A program made the position numbers and the translations under genes. Below, piece by piece: positions 42,898 to 50,496 of a DNA stretch of 64,000 bases (within the stretch, counting starts at the first letter, position 1; each line of letters starts with the position of its first letter). The stretch is from Pseudomonas putida (GTDB lineage Bacteria > Pseudomonadota > Gammaproteobacteria > Pseudomonadales > Pseudomonadaceae): the NCBI RefSeq assembly GCF_001636055.1, contig NZ_CP011789.1, positions 2,914,001-2,978,000 on the forward strand. The letters are read 5' to 3'. The notes below the pieces were generated by a model. That model made no database searches, was not told the origin of the DNA, and was given only the letters and a program-made list of their open reading frames with translations.

Positions 42898-43601
42898 CGC
42901 CGGGTTCAACCGATGACCCTAAGCAACTGCTCGACGTGCTGGCGGGGGAGTATGTGTTGGGGACGTTGTCTGCCGAACAGCGCGCTGCGGTGCTTGCGCG
43001 ACTGGACCGCGAGCCGGACTTGCGGGCGGCTGTCGACCGTTGGGAAGCGCGCCTGCTCGAGTTGACCACGCTGGCCGAGCCGCAAAAGCCAAGCACGCGT
43101 CTGTGGCGACGGATCGACCGCAGTATTTCGGAGCAGGCCCGCCAGGTGCGTCCGACAAACCGATGGTGGAGTCGTCTGGCCCTATGGCAAGGCGTGAGCG
43201 TCGCCGGTCTGGCGGCGACGGTGCTGCTGAGCCTGGCCCTGCTGACCACCCGTCCTGCGACGACCCATTACCTGGTGGTGCTGGTAGCGCCGACCGATCA
43301 GGTGCCCGGCTGGGTCGTGCAGGCCAGCGATGCGCAGACCATCGCGTTGGTCCCGCTGGGTCGGGATCAGGTGCCCGAAGGGATGACCCTGCAATTCTGG
43401 ACCAAGGGTGAGCAATGGCAGGCGCCAGTCTCCCTGGGCTTGGTCAAGCCTGGCGAGCAGTATCGCGTTCCGCTGCGCGACCTGCCGCCTCTTGAACCCA
43501 ATCAGTTGTTCGAACTGACGCTGGAGAAGGCGGGCGGCTCACCCACGGGCCGGCCGACTGGCCCTGTGAAGTTCATCGGGCGTTCGGTGAAGGTCATTTG
43601 A
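42894..43601 (+). CDS. Anti-sigma factor, RskA/anti-sigma-K type
   Basis: 235 residues from ATG 42894, overlapping the sigma gene stop. The N-terminal cytoplasmic domain (LLDVLAGEYVLGTLSAEQRA) is an anti-sigma domain without the zinc His-x3-Cys-x2-Cys motif. One membrane helix is at about 98-118 (GVSVAGLAATVLLSLALLTT). The periplasmic C-terminal RskA-like domain contains QTIALVPLGRDQVPEGMTLQFW (key part LQFWTKGEQWQ). It should hold the ECF sigma factor at the membrane until periplasmic proteolysis or ligand binding. Confidence in family is high; the signal is unknown. Confidence 0.88.
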   Translation: MTPGSTDDPKQLLDVLAGEYVLGTLSAEQRAAVLARLDREPDLRAAVDRWEARLLELTTLAEPQKPSTRLWRRIDRSISEQARQVRPTNRWWSRLALWQGVSVAGLAATVLLSLALLTTRPATTHYLVVLVAPTDQVPGWVVQASDAQTIALVPLGRDQVPEGMTLQFWTKGEQWQAPVSLGLVKPGEQYRVPLRDLPPLEPNQLFELTLEKAGGSPTGRPTGPVKFIGRSVKVI

Positions 43602-43717
43602 TTTTCAGTTGCTGGTGACTGCCGCTGGGGACTAGTCACATTTAGTTACTACGAAATGGCATCAAATTGCCTTGTCGGCCCGATTCATGGGGGCTGAGCA
43701 GGTGGTTTGCCACCCAA

Positions 43718-43735
43718 TGGTCACAAAGTTGTAAT
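43718..43735 (+). promoter_or_regulatory. Pho box upstream of pstS
   Basis: TGGTCACAAAGTTGTAAT matches the PhoB consensus (two CTGTCAT-like 7-mers 4 bases apart, AT-rich centre) at about 12 of 18 positions. It lies 45 bases before the pstS start. PhoB control is well known for this operon. Confidence 0.6.
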
Positions 43736-43780
43736 ACAGCTGCTGCAAAGTGTTCCGGCCATCACACGGAGCGCTTTTCC

Positions 43781-44809
43781 ATGATACGCCTGATGAAGTC
43801 TGCTGCACTCGCCGTTGCCGTTTCGCTTAGCGCCACTTCGGCCTTCGCCGCAGAAAACGTCCGCCTGACCGGTTCCGGTGCGAGCTTCCCTGCACCGATC
43901 TACCTGACCTGGTTCAAGGATTTCAGCAAGAAGACCGATGGGGTCACCGTCGATTACCAGTCCAAGGGCAGTGGCGCCGGTGTCCAGGACTTCCTGAACA
44001 AGACCGTCGATTTCGCCGCCAGCGACTCGGCCATGAAAGACGAAGAAATTGCCAAGGTCGGCGAGGGCGTTCAGTTGCTGCCGATGACTGCGGGCGAGAT
44101 CGTCCTGGCCTACAACCTGCCGGGCAACCCCAAGGGCCTGAAGCTGCCGCGCGACGTCTACTCCGACATCTTCCTGGGCAAGATCACCCAGTGGAACGAT
44201 CCGAAGATCGCCGCTGCCAACCCTGAGCTGAAGCTGACTGCCACCCCGATCACCGTGGTCGTGCGTGCAGACTCCAGCGGTACCACCGCCGTCTTCACCA
44301 AGCACCTGTCGGCCATCAACCCTGGCTTCAAGGAAGCGCTGGGCGAGGGCAACACCGTGAACTGGCCGGCGACCGACAAGTTCATCAAGTCGCCGAAGAA
44401 CGACGGCGTGACCGCCACCGTACGCCAGACCCCGGGCGCCATCGGCTACATCGAATACGGCTTCGCCAAGCTGGCCAAGGTCGACTTCGCTGCCCTGCAG
44501 AACAAGGCCGGCCAGTATGTCGTACCGAACGCCGAAAGCGGTGCCGAAGCACTGGCAGCAGTGAAGATGCCGGAAAACCTGGTGGCCTGGCTGCCTGATC
44601 CGGACGGTGCCAAGTCCTACCCGATCACCTCCTACACCTGGATGATCTTCCGCAAGGACAACGGCAACCCCGCCAAGGCCAAGGCCATGCGCGACATGAT
44701 CGAGTACAGCCTGACCGAAGGTCAGAAGATCGCCGACTCGATGGGCTACATCCCGCTGCCGCAGTCGGTTGTCGACCAGGTGCGCAAAGCGGCCCAGAAC
44801 ATCCAGTAA
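43781..44809 (+). CDS. pstS: Phosphate ABC transporter substrate-binding protein PstS
   Basis: 342 residues from ATG 43781 (MIRLMKSAALAVAVSLSATS) with a signal peptide ending SAFAAEN. It has classic PstS motifs: LTGSGASFPAPIYLTWF, DYQSKGSGAGVQDFLN, FAASDSAM and VVVRADSSGTTAVFT, which supply phosphate-contacting Ser, Asp, Arg and Thr residues. It binds inorganic phosphate in the periplasm with high affinity. Pseudomonads of the putida group have a second pst cluster; the short PstC/PstA that follow mark this as the E. coli-like one. A Pho box lies upstream and an attenuator-like hairpin downstream. Confidence 0.95.
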   Translation: MIRLMKSAALAVAVSLSATSAFAAENVRLTGSGASFPAPIYLTWFKDFSKKTDGVTVDYQSKGSGAGVQDFLNKTVDFAASDSAMKDEEIAKVGEGVQLLPMTAGEIVLAYNLPGNPKGLKLPRDVYSDIFLGKITQWNDPKIAAANPELKLTATPITVVVRADSSGTTAVFTKHLSAINPGFKEALGEGNTVNWPATDKFIKSPKNDGVTATVRQTPGAIGYIEYGFAKLAKVDFAALQNKAGQYVVPNAESGAEALAAVKMPENLVAWLPDPDGAKSYPITSYTWMIFRKDNGNPAKAKAMRDMIEYSLTEGQKIADSMGYIPLPQSVVDQVRKAAQNIQ

Positions 44810-44825
44810 GACTGCCAGGTTGCGT

Positions 44826-44850
44826 CCGGCCTGCCTTGCAGGCAGGCCGG
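44826..44850 (+). terminator. Strong hairpin between pstS and pstC
   Basis: A perfect 10-bp stem CCGGCCTGCC/GGCAGGCCGG with a 5-base loop lies in the pstS-pstC gap, with no T-run. It most likely acts as a processing or partial termination site giving more PstS than permease, a common arrangement for binding-protein operons. Confidence 0.6.
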
Positions 44851-44880
44851 GCGCCTCTGCCCCTGTCCCGGAAATAATCC

Positions 44881-45846
44881 ATGAACACACCTTTTGCCAT
44901 TCCGGATAACCCCGACTCTGCATGCCAGCCGCCGTCAACCAAGGATTTCCTGGTCGACCGTACGTTCCGTGCACTTGCACGTATCGGCGTGGTGCTGGTG
45001 CTGGCACTGGTCTTTGCGCTGGTCTACGAAGTAGGGCGCAAGGCGCTGCCGGGTATGGAGAAGCACGGGTTCGATGTGCTCTTCGGCAGCGTGTGGGACG
45101 TTAACCAAGGCAAATACGGCATTCTGCCGGCGATCTGGGGCACGCTCTACAGCGCCCTGATTGCATTGCTGATCGCCGGTTTCTTCGGTGTCAGCATGGC
45201 GATTTTCCTCACCCAGGATTTCCTGCCCGCAAAACTCGCTGCGGTGTTTCGCACCATCGTCGAGCTGCTCGCCGCCATCCCCAGCGTCGTCTACGGCCTG
45301 TGGGGCATCTATGTGGTGATCCCGGCGATCCGTCCGCTGACCGCATGGTTGAACAGCGAACTGGGCTGGATTCCGTTCTTCGGTTCCTCCTTGAGTGGGC
45401 CCGGGCTGCTGCCAGCAGCACTGGTGCTCGCCATCATGATTCTGCCCACCGTGGCCGCCGTGTCCCAGGATGCGCTGACCAGCGTGCCGATGAAGACCAA
45501 GCAGGCAGCCTACGGCATGGGCACCACCCACTGGGAAGCCATCCTCAAGGTGATGGTGCCGTCTGCCGCCACTGGCATCTTCGGCTCCCTGGTGCTCGGC
45601 CTGGGCCGTGCCCTTGGCGAGACCATGGCGCTGGCCATGCTGGTGGGCAACGCCAACACCATCACGCTTTCCCTGTTCGCCCCGGCCAACACGCTGGCGG
45701 CCTTGCTGGCCCTGAACTTCCCTGAAGCCGGGCCGAACGAGGTCGAGGTGCTGATGTACGCGGCGCTGGTACTGATGTTCATCACCCTGCTGGTGAACGT
45801 CATCGGATCGCTGATCATGCTCTACGCCCAGCGGGGTAATAAATAA
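44881..45846 (+). CDS. pstC: Phosphate ABC transporter permease PstC (short type)
   Basis: 321 residues. Six membrane helices, with the PstC signatures GMEKHGFDVLFGSVWDV, LLAAIPSVVYGLWGIYVVIP, and the coupling loop MKTKQAAYGMGTTHWEAILKVMVPSA (key part KQAAYGMGTTHWEAI). It is about half the length of the main PstC of Pseudomonas (over 650 residues, from memory), matching the E. coli form instead. Together with PstA it makes the phosphate channel in the inner membrane. Its stop overlaps the PstA start by one base (TAATG). Confidence 0.94.
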   Translation: MNTPFAIPDNPDSACQPPSTKDFLVDRTFRALARIGVVLVLALVFALVYEVGRKALPGMEKHGFDVLFGSVWDVNQGKYGILPAIWGTLYSALIALLIAGFFGVSMAIFLTQDFLPAKLAAVFRTIVELLAAIPSVVYGLWGIYVVIPAIRPLTAWLNSELGWIPFFGSSLSGPGLLPAALVLAIMILPTVAAVSQDALTSVPMKTKQAAYGMGTTHWEAILKVMVPSAATGIFGSLVLGLGRALGETMALAMLVGNANTITLSLFAPANTLAALLALNFPEAGPNEVEVLMYAALVLMFITLLVNVIGSLIMLYAQRGNK

Positions 45847-46739
45847 TGACCGACCTCACGACCCCTGCAACTGCATTGCCCAGCCTGCAGCGCCGGTTCG
45901 AGGGCCGCGCCCTGCGCAGCCTGACCCTGACCACGATGGTCTGGTGCGTGGCCCTGCTGGCCAGCGTGCCGCTGATTTCCGTGCTCTACATGCTGATCAC
46001 CCGCGGCGGTGCACGCCTGAGCCTGGAGGTGTTCACCGAGCTGCCGCCCACCGGCTTCGAGATGGGCGGTGGTTTCGGCAACGCCATGGCCGGTACCTTC
46101 GTCATGGTCGGTATCGCCGCTGCCATCGCGGTGCCGGTCGGCATCCTGGCGGCGATCTTCCTCGCCGAGCTCGGTCCGGACAGCAAGCTTGCCAATGCGT
46201 CGCGCTTTGCCGCCAAGATGCTGACCGGCCTGCCGTCGATCCTGGCTGGCGTGTTCGCCTATGCCCTGGTGGTCATGACCACCGGCACGTATTCCGCACC
46301 GGCCGGTGGTGTGGCGCTGGCGGTACTGATGCTGCCGATCGTCGTGCTGACCGCCGAAGAGGCGATGAAGATGGTGCCCAAGATCATGAAGGACGCCGCC
46401 TACGGCATGGGCTGTACCCGCGCCCAGGTGATCTGGAAGATCATCCTGCCGACCGGCATGCCGGCCATCCTTACGGGCGTCATGCTGGCCGTGGCCCGCG
46501 CCGCAGGCGAAACCGCGCCGCTGCTGTTCACCGCATTGTTCAGCAACTACTGGATCTACCACGATGGCAGCCTGGCGGTGATGAACCCCACGGCCTCGCT
46601 GGCGGTACTGATCTACAACTTCTCCGGCATGCCTTTCGACAACCAGCTGGAGCTCGCCTGGGCGGCCTCGCTGGTACTGGTGATGATCGTGCTGGTCGTG
46701 AATATTCTCAGCCGTGTTTTCGGCAAGCCTAAGTATTGA
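45846..46739 (+). CDS. pstA: Phosphate ABC transporter permease PstA (short type)
   Basis: 297 residues, six membrane helices. Family features are [37 protein letters not shown], the coupling loop [20 protein letters not shown] and [18 protein letters not shown]. It is the partner of PstC in the phosphate importer. Translation is probably coupled to pstC through TAATG, and pstB follows within 20 bases. Confidence 0.94.
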   Translation: MTDLTTPATALPSLQRRFEGRALRSLTLTTMVWCVALLASVPLISVLYMLITRGGARLSLEVFTELPPTGFEMGGGFGNAMAGTFVMVGIAAAIAVPVGILAAIFLAELGPDSKLANASRFAAKMLTGLPSILAGVFAYALVVMTTGTYSAPAGGVALAVLMLPIVVLTAEEAMKMVPKIMKDAAYGMGCTRAQVIWKIILPTGMPAILTGVMLAVARAAGETAPLLFTALFSNYWIYHDGSLAVMNPTASLAVLIYNFSGMPFDNQLELAWAASLVLVMIVLVVNILSRVFGKPKY

Positions 46740-46756
46740 GAACGGGAGCATCCAAC

Positions 46757-47575
46757 TTGAACGTATCGACTGCGCAAAGAGCCGCTCCGTTGGTCAACCA
46801 GGCACCAGTGGTCATGGACTGCAAACTGGACAAGATTTTCTACGGCAACTTCATGGCGGTCCGCGACAGCCATGTACCGATCGAAAAGAACAAGATCACC
46901 GGTTTCATCGGCCCGTCCGGCTGCGGCAAGAGTACCGTGCTGCGTAGCCTCAACCGCATGAACGACCTGGTGAAGGGGTTCCGTTTCGAAGGCCACGTGC
47001 ACTTCCTCGGCCAGGATGTCTATGGCAAGGGTGTGGACCCTGTGGTCGTGCGCCGCTACATCGGCATGGTGTTCCAGCAACCGAACCCGTTCTCGATGAG
47101 CATCTTCGACAACGTCGCGTTCGGCCTGCGCCTGAACCGCTACAAGGGCGACCTGGGCGACCGCGTCAAGCATGCCCTGCAAGGTGCAGCGCTGTGGGAC
47201 GAAGTGAAGGACAAGCTCAAGGTCAGCGGCCTGTCGCTGTCCGGCGGGCAGCAGCAGCGCCTGTGCATCGCCCGTGCCATTGCCACAGAGCCGGAAGTGC
47301 TGCTGCTCGACGAACCCTGTTCGGCACTCGACCCGATCGCGACCCGGCGCGTCGAAGAGCTGATGGTGGAGCTCAAGAAGGACTACACCATCGCCCTGGT
47401 GACCCACAACATGCAGCAGGCGATCCGTGTTGCCGACACCACCGCGTTCTTCTCGGTGGACATCTCGCAAGGCTCGCGCACCGGCTACCTGGTCGAGATG
47501 GGTCCAACCACCCAGATCTTCCAGAACCCGCGCGAACAACTGACCAGTGACTACATCAGCGGCAAGTTCAGCTGA
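46757..47575 (+). CDS. pstB: Phosphate ABC transporter ATPase PstB
   Basis: 272 residues if started at TTG 46757, which has a GGGAG site 8 bases upstream; an alternative TTG lies at 46736 and the next ATG at 46814. ATPase motifs: Walker [14 protein letters not shown]-loop [17 protein letters not shown] (PstB-specific), signature [16 protein letters not shown] and Walker [15 protein letters not shown]. It powers phosphate import. No phoU follows; instead a strong terminator ends the operon. The start codon is uncertain by a few residues. Confidence 0.93.
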   Translation: MNVSTAQRAAPLVNQAPVVMDCKLDKIFYGNFMAVRDSHVPIEKNKITGFIGPSGCGKSTVLRSLNRMNDLVKGFRFEGHVHFLGQDVYGKGVDPVVVRRYIGMVFQQPNPFSMSIFDNVAFGLRLNRYKGDLGDRVKHALQGAALWDEVKDKLKVSGLSLSGGQQQRLCIARAIATEPEVLLLDEPCSALDPIATRRVEELMVELKKDYTIALVTHNMQQAIRVADTTAFFSVDISQGSRTGYLVEMGPTTQIFQNPREQLTSDYISGKFS

Positions 47576-47593
47576 TCGTTCACTCGACCGAAG

Positions 47594-47645
47594 CGGTTGG
47601 ATGTCGCAGGCCAGGATGGCCGCTGCGACAGTCCGACCGTTTTTA
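47594..47645 (+). terminator. Rho-independent terminator after pstB
   Basis: A long near-perfect stem, CGGTTGGATGTCGCAG (from 47594) against CTGCGACAGTCCGACCG (ending 47639), is followed by TTTTTACTGTTTT. It ends the pst operon. Only about 28 bases separate it from the next gene, which therefore needs read-through or a promoter inside the stem region. Confidence 0.75.
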
Positions 47646-47672
47646 CTGTTTTAGTGTTTCCAGAGATTACTT

Positions 47673-48371
47673 ATGCGTGCGACGCGTCGTCTTGACCTGT
47701 CAGCGGTAGAACGTGCACTGCGGGATGTGCAGCGGCGTTTCACCGAGCTCAGCAAGCACTTTACCGAACCGCGTGACCCGTTCACCGATGAGGTGCTGCA
47801 AAATGTGCTTGAAGGCTATGCCCTGATTGACGACTATGTCGCGCGGGGTATCGACCTGTTCGACCTGCAGCAGTTGAACCTGATGCTGGAGATCAACGCC
47901 ACGGTGCTGTGTGGTAGCGATCCTGAACGTCGAGTGGAGTTCGCCCAGCACCTGATCGCCACCGAAGAACACTTCTTCAACAACGTCGAAGGCGGCATCA
48001 AGGATCTGTACAACTGGTATTGCTCGTATGGCAGCGATTCGGTGTGGAAACGCGCAGCAGGCGTGTATGTTCGCATCCTGAGCAAGCCGCAGCTGTTCAT
48101 TGAAGGCAACAACCGCACGGGGTCGCTCATCGTCAGTTATCTGCTGATGCGCGCAGGGCTACCGCCGTTCGTGCTGACGCTGGACAACGCCGAGGGCTAT
48201 TTCAACCCGTCCTCGGTCATACGCAACTCTGCCAAGCATGGTGTAAAGGCCTTGTACGAATTGCCCAAAATCAAGAAAAAGTATGCGGCGTTCCTGGAAG
48301 CGCAGTCGCCCGATCCGGAAAAATTCTTCCTGGGCGAAGCTGCAACGCCTGCCTACCGGGAGGTTCGCTGA
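47673..48371 (+). CDS. Fic-like domain protein with altered catalytic motif
   Basis: 232 residues, no membrane segment or signal. The region VYVRILSKPQLFIEGNNRTGSLI (key part QLFIEGNNRTGS, 140-151) lines up with the Fic motif HPFxEGNGRxxR. The catalytic His is Gln140, Pro is Leu141, the second Gly is Asn147, and the final Arg is Ser151, while F142, E144, G145, N146 and R148 are kept. Following YLLMRAGLPPFVL also fits the Fic core helix. Loss of His argues against AMP transfer, as known for Fic enzymes; another chemistry or a binding role is possible. It overlaps a HAD-family gene (TGATG) and follows pstB's terminator. Function is unknown; a distant resemblance cannot be excluded. Confidence 0.6.
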   Translation: MRATRRLDLSAVERALRDVQRRFTELSKHFTEPRDPFTDEVLQNVLEGYALIDDYVARGIDLFDLQQLNLMLEINATVLCGSDPERRVEFAQHLIATEEHFFNNVEGGIKDLYNWYCSYGSDSVWKRAAGVYVRILSKPQLFIEGNNRTGSLIVSYLLMRAGLPPFVLTLDNAEGYFNPSSVIRNSAKHGVKALYELPKIKKKYAAFLEAQSPDPEKFFLGEAATPAYREVR

Positions 48372-48991
48372 TGGGTCGCTATCCGATGCTCAAGCAATGG
48401 CGCGCCGGCAGCCGCCAGGCCTGGCAGGGCGTTACCCGGGCCTTCAGACGCCCTCGGGTACGTATCTCGTTCGACATCGACGACACGCTGGCTTGCCTGC
48501 CGCACCACAGCCCTGAAGAACACAGCAAGCTACCGGGCTTCGTTCATCGTTGGCTTGGCGAGCCGCTGCGCATCGGCACCCGCGCGCTGATTCGCGATCT
48601 GCGCCGCCAGGGCTATAGCGTCTGGATCTATACCTCGTCCGGCCGCACACCTTCCTACATCCGTCGTTGGCTGTTGCTCTACGGCATCCGCGTCGATGGC
48701 GTTGTCAACAGCGACCGGCACCAGCATGTGCTGAACGTCAACGGTCTTGAAAACCCTCCCTCGAAATTCCCGCCGGCATTCGATATCGACCTGCATGTCG
48801 ATGATTCCGAAGGCGTGCGCATCGAAGGCGACGACCATGGTTTTCGCGTTGTCGTAGTCTGCCCCAAGGATAAGCACTGGGCGCAGAAGGTCATGGACGC
48901 TGCCGTCGATGTCCAGGCAAAGCTGGCCTGGCAGCAGCCGCTCAGGCACCAGGTGCCAGTCCAGTCATCCTCCGAGGCACTGTTGTCCTGA
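48371..48991 (+). CDS. HAD-superfamily protein paired with the Fic-like gene
   Basis: 206 residues. HAD motif I is D35-x-D37-D-T (ISFDIDDTLAC), motif II is T88 (VWIYTSSGR), motif III Lys is K132 (NPPSKFPP) and motif IV is D144-D145 (LHVDDSEGV). All four sites are intact, so phosphatase or phosphotransferase activity is likely. There is a basic N-terminal extension (about 30 residues) before the fold. The start overlaps the Fic-like gene's stop. Its 3' end overlaps the convergent GNAT gene by 27 bases. The substrate is unknown; it could reverse a modification or process a phosphorylated metabolite when phosphate is scarce. Confidence 0.75.
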   Translation: MGRYPMLKQWRAGSRQAWQGVTRAFRRPRVRISFDIDDTLACLPHHSPEEHSKLPGFVHRWLGEPLRIGTRALIRDLRRQGYSVWIYTSSGRTPSYIRRWLLLYGIRVDGVVNSDRHQHVLNVNGLENPPSKFPPAFDIDLHVDDSEGVRIEGDDHGFRVVVVCPKDKHWAQKVMDAAVDVQAKLAWQQPLRHQVPVQSSSEALLS

Positions 48992-49447
48992 CAGTGCGCC
49001 AGCGTCTGGCCGACGCTTCTCGTAGCGCACATCCCGCTCATCGACAGCCCCTGCGAGTATCCAGCCCGAGCGCTGATAGAAGCCATTGGCGCGGATAGCC
49101 TGGTCACCATCGGTGATCAGGTGAATCAGCTCATGACGCTGGAACAGCGCGTGTTCTGCCCGCTCCAGCAGCAATCGGCCTACGCCCTTGCCTTCATGCT
49201 GCGGGCGCACGAACAGCGCGAACAGCTCGCCTTCGCCTGGATCGACCATGGCAAACCCGACCGCCTCCTGTTCGTATTCGGCAATCCAGGTGCAGGGTGC
49301 CTCGCCAATGGCTTCGGTGAGGCTGGTCGCGGTAATGCCCAGGTCGTGCATCTGCTCGCGCGAAAGGTGGTTCTGCTTCACGCTGGTGCGGATGTCGAAC
49401 AGCAGTTCGACATCCTCGGGCAGGGCCTGGCGCAGGGTCAGGGTCAT
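48965..49447 (-). CDS. GNAT-family N-acetyltransferase
   Basis: 160 residues from ATG 49447 (MTLTLRQALPEDVELLFDIR), with AAGGA upstream. The GNAT core is VGFAMVDPGEGELFALFVRPQHEGKGVGRLLLERAE, whose acetyl-CoA pyrophosphate loop is PQHEGKGVGRLL, followed by NGFYQRSGWILAG. Such enzymes acetylate amines or protein N-termini. The substrate is not readable. Its 3' end overlaps the HAD gene on the other strand by 27 bases. A longer in-frame start at 49588 would cover the palindrome of the LuxR gene and is rejected. Confidence 0.87.
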   Translation of the reverse strand: MTLTLRQALPEDVELLFDIRTSVKQNHLSREQMHDLGITATSLTEAIGEAPCTWIAEYEQEAVGFAMVDPGEGELFALFVRPQHEGKGVGRLLLERAEHALFQRHELIHLITDGDQAIRANGFYQRSGWILAGAVDERDVRYEKRRPDAGALSGQQCLGG

Positions 49448-49517
49448 GATGGAACGTCCTTGTCGATGCTTGTGAGCCTGGCAGCATAGCGCAGCGGGGC
49501 CGACAATCCCGAACCGC

Positions 49518-49533
49518 TCACCCCAACGGGTGA
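49518..49533. promoter_or_regulatory. Palindrome TCACCC-N4-GGGTGA, copy 1 (LuxR gene)
   Basis: The 16-base palindrome TCACCCCAACGGGTGA lies 60 bases before the LuxR-type gene. Two identical sites (one inverted) lie at 52113-52128 and 52151-52166, before the aminotransferase/permease pair. It is most likely the binding site of this regulator, with autoregulation here. Confidence 0.7.
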
Positions 49534-49592
49534 TTCCCCGGCGCACGAGTCCATGGCACCATCCGATCAGCGGAATTCCAGGGGTCACAAAC

Positions 49593-50438
49593 GTGCAAAT
49601 CGATCAGCTCTCATCAGTCCAGTGGTTCGAGGCGATGGCGAAAGTCACCGCCGCCATCGGCGCCCAGGGTTTCGCCACGGCGCTGTTCGACGCGCTGGCC
49701 TTGGTCGGCCCGGTCAAGGCCAGCACGGTCTACCTCTACCCGCGCGAGGGCTTGCCATCGGCCTGGTCGGAATGCGATGGGCCCGGCCCATGGCGGCCGG
49801 AAGGCAACGTACGGCGATACCTGTCGGGTTTCTACCTGCTCGATCCGTTCTACGACCTGTGCATGGAAAGGTCCGATTCAGGCTGCTATGCGCTGGCAGA
49901 TGTTGCACCCGATCACTTCAAGCTCAGCGAATACTACCTGGCGTTCTACCGGCACTCGCATCTGGAGGACGAGATCAACTACCTCCTGCAACTGGACGAA
50001 AGCTTGAGCCTGGCGGTGTCGTTGGCCTTCACCGACGAACTCGACGAGGCGGCAAAGGCGCGTTTCAAGTGCATCAGCCCGTGGGTACTGGCGGTGCTGA
50101 CCAAGCATTTCGAGGGGTATCAAGGCCGTGGCGGGCGTGAGGAGAAGGTCTGGGAGCAGCGTGTACATGCAGCCTTGAGCAATTTCGGGTCGTCCTTGCT
50201 GACCGAGCGCGAGTGCCGGATTGCCCAGCTCATCCTGCGCGGGCATTCGACGAAGTCGCTGGCCGAGCGTCTCAAGGTTTCCGAAGACACCATCAAGTCC
50301 CACCGCAAGCATGTCTACGCCAAGCTCGACATTGGCACGCAGTCCGAGCTGTTTTCCCTGTTCATCGATGCGCTGGCCAATGCCCATGGGGTGCTGGAGC
50401 GTGATCCGCTGGAAAGCTACATGAGCAAGCCGCGCTGA
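49593..50438 (+). CDS. LuxR-type transcriptional regulator of the amine-catabolism cluster
   Basis: 281 residues from GTG 49593 (AGGGG site 9 bases upstream). The C-terminal part (about 205-262) is a LuxR helix-turn-helix: LLTERECRIAQLILRGHSTK, then SLAERLKVSEDTIKSHRKHVYAKL. The N-terminal 190 residues do not match the acyl-homoserine-lactone or receiver domain as far as I can see (YLYPREGLPSAWSECDGPGP, SGFYLLDPFYDLC), so it may sense a small molecule in its own way. The neighbours are a permease, an aminotransferase and an aldehyde dehydrogenase that share its palindrome; it probably activates them. The ligand is likely a polyamine-type amine. Confidence 0.83.
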   Translation: MQIDQLSSVQWFEAMAKVTAAIGAQGFATALFDALALVGPVKASTVYLYPREGLPSAWSECDGPGPWRPEGNVRRYLSGFYLLDPFYDLCMERSDSGCYALADVAPDHFKLSEYYLAFYRHSHLEDEINYLLQLDESLSLAVSLAFTDELDEAAKARFKCISPWVLAVLTKHFEGYQGRGGREEKVWEQRVHAALSNFGSSLLTERECRIAQLILRGHSTKSLAERLKVSEDTIKSHRKHVYAKLDIGTQSELFSLFIDALANAHGVLERDPLESYMSKPR

Positions 50439-50444
50439 CGCGAA

Positions 50445-50470
50445 AACGCCGACGAGTCATCGTCGGCGTT
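50445..50470. terminator. Bidirectional terminator hairpin
   Basis: A perfect 11-bp stem AACGCCGACGA/TCGTCGGCGTT with the 4-base loop GTCA lies between the convergent LuxR and permease genes. Confidence 0.75.
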
Positions 50471-50496
50471 GTCATTCAAGGTCAGCCTGACGCTGG

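Noticed and set aside
44826..44850. Full terminator between pstS and pstC
   Set aside because: The stem is strong, but without a T-run, and the permease genes follow at once; partial attenuation or RNA processing is more likely.
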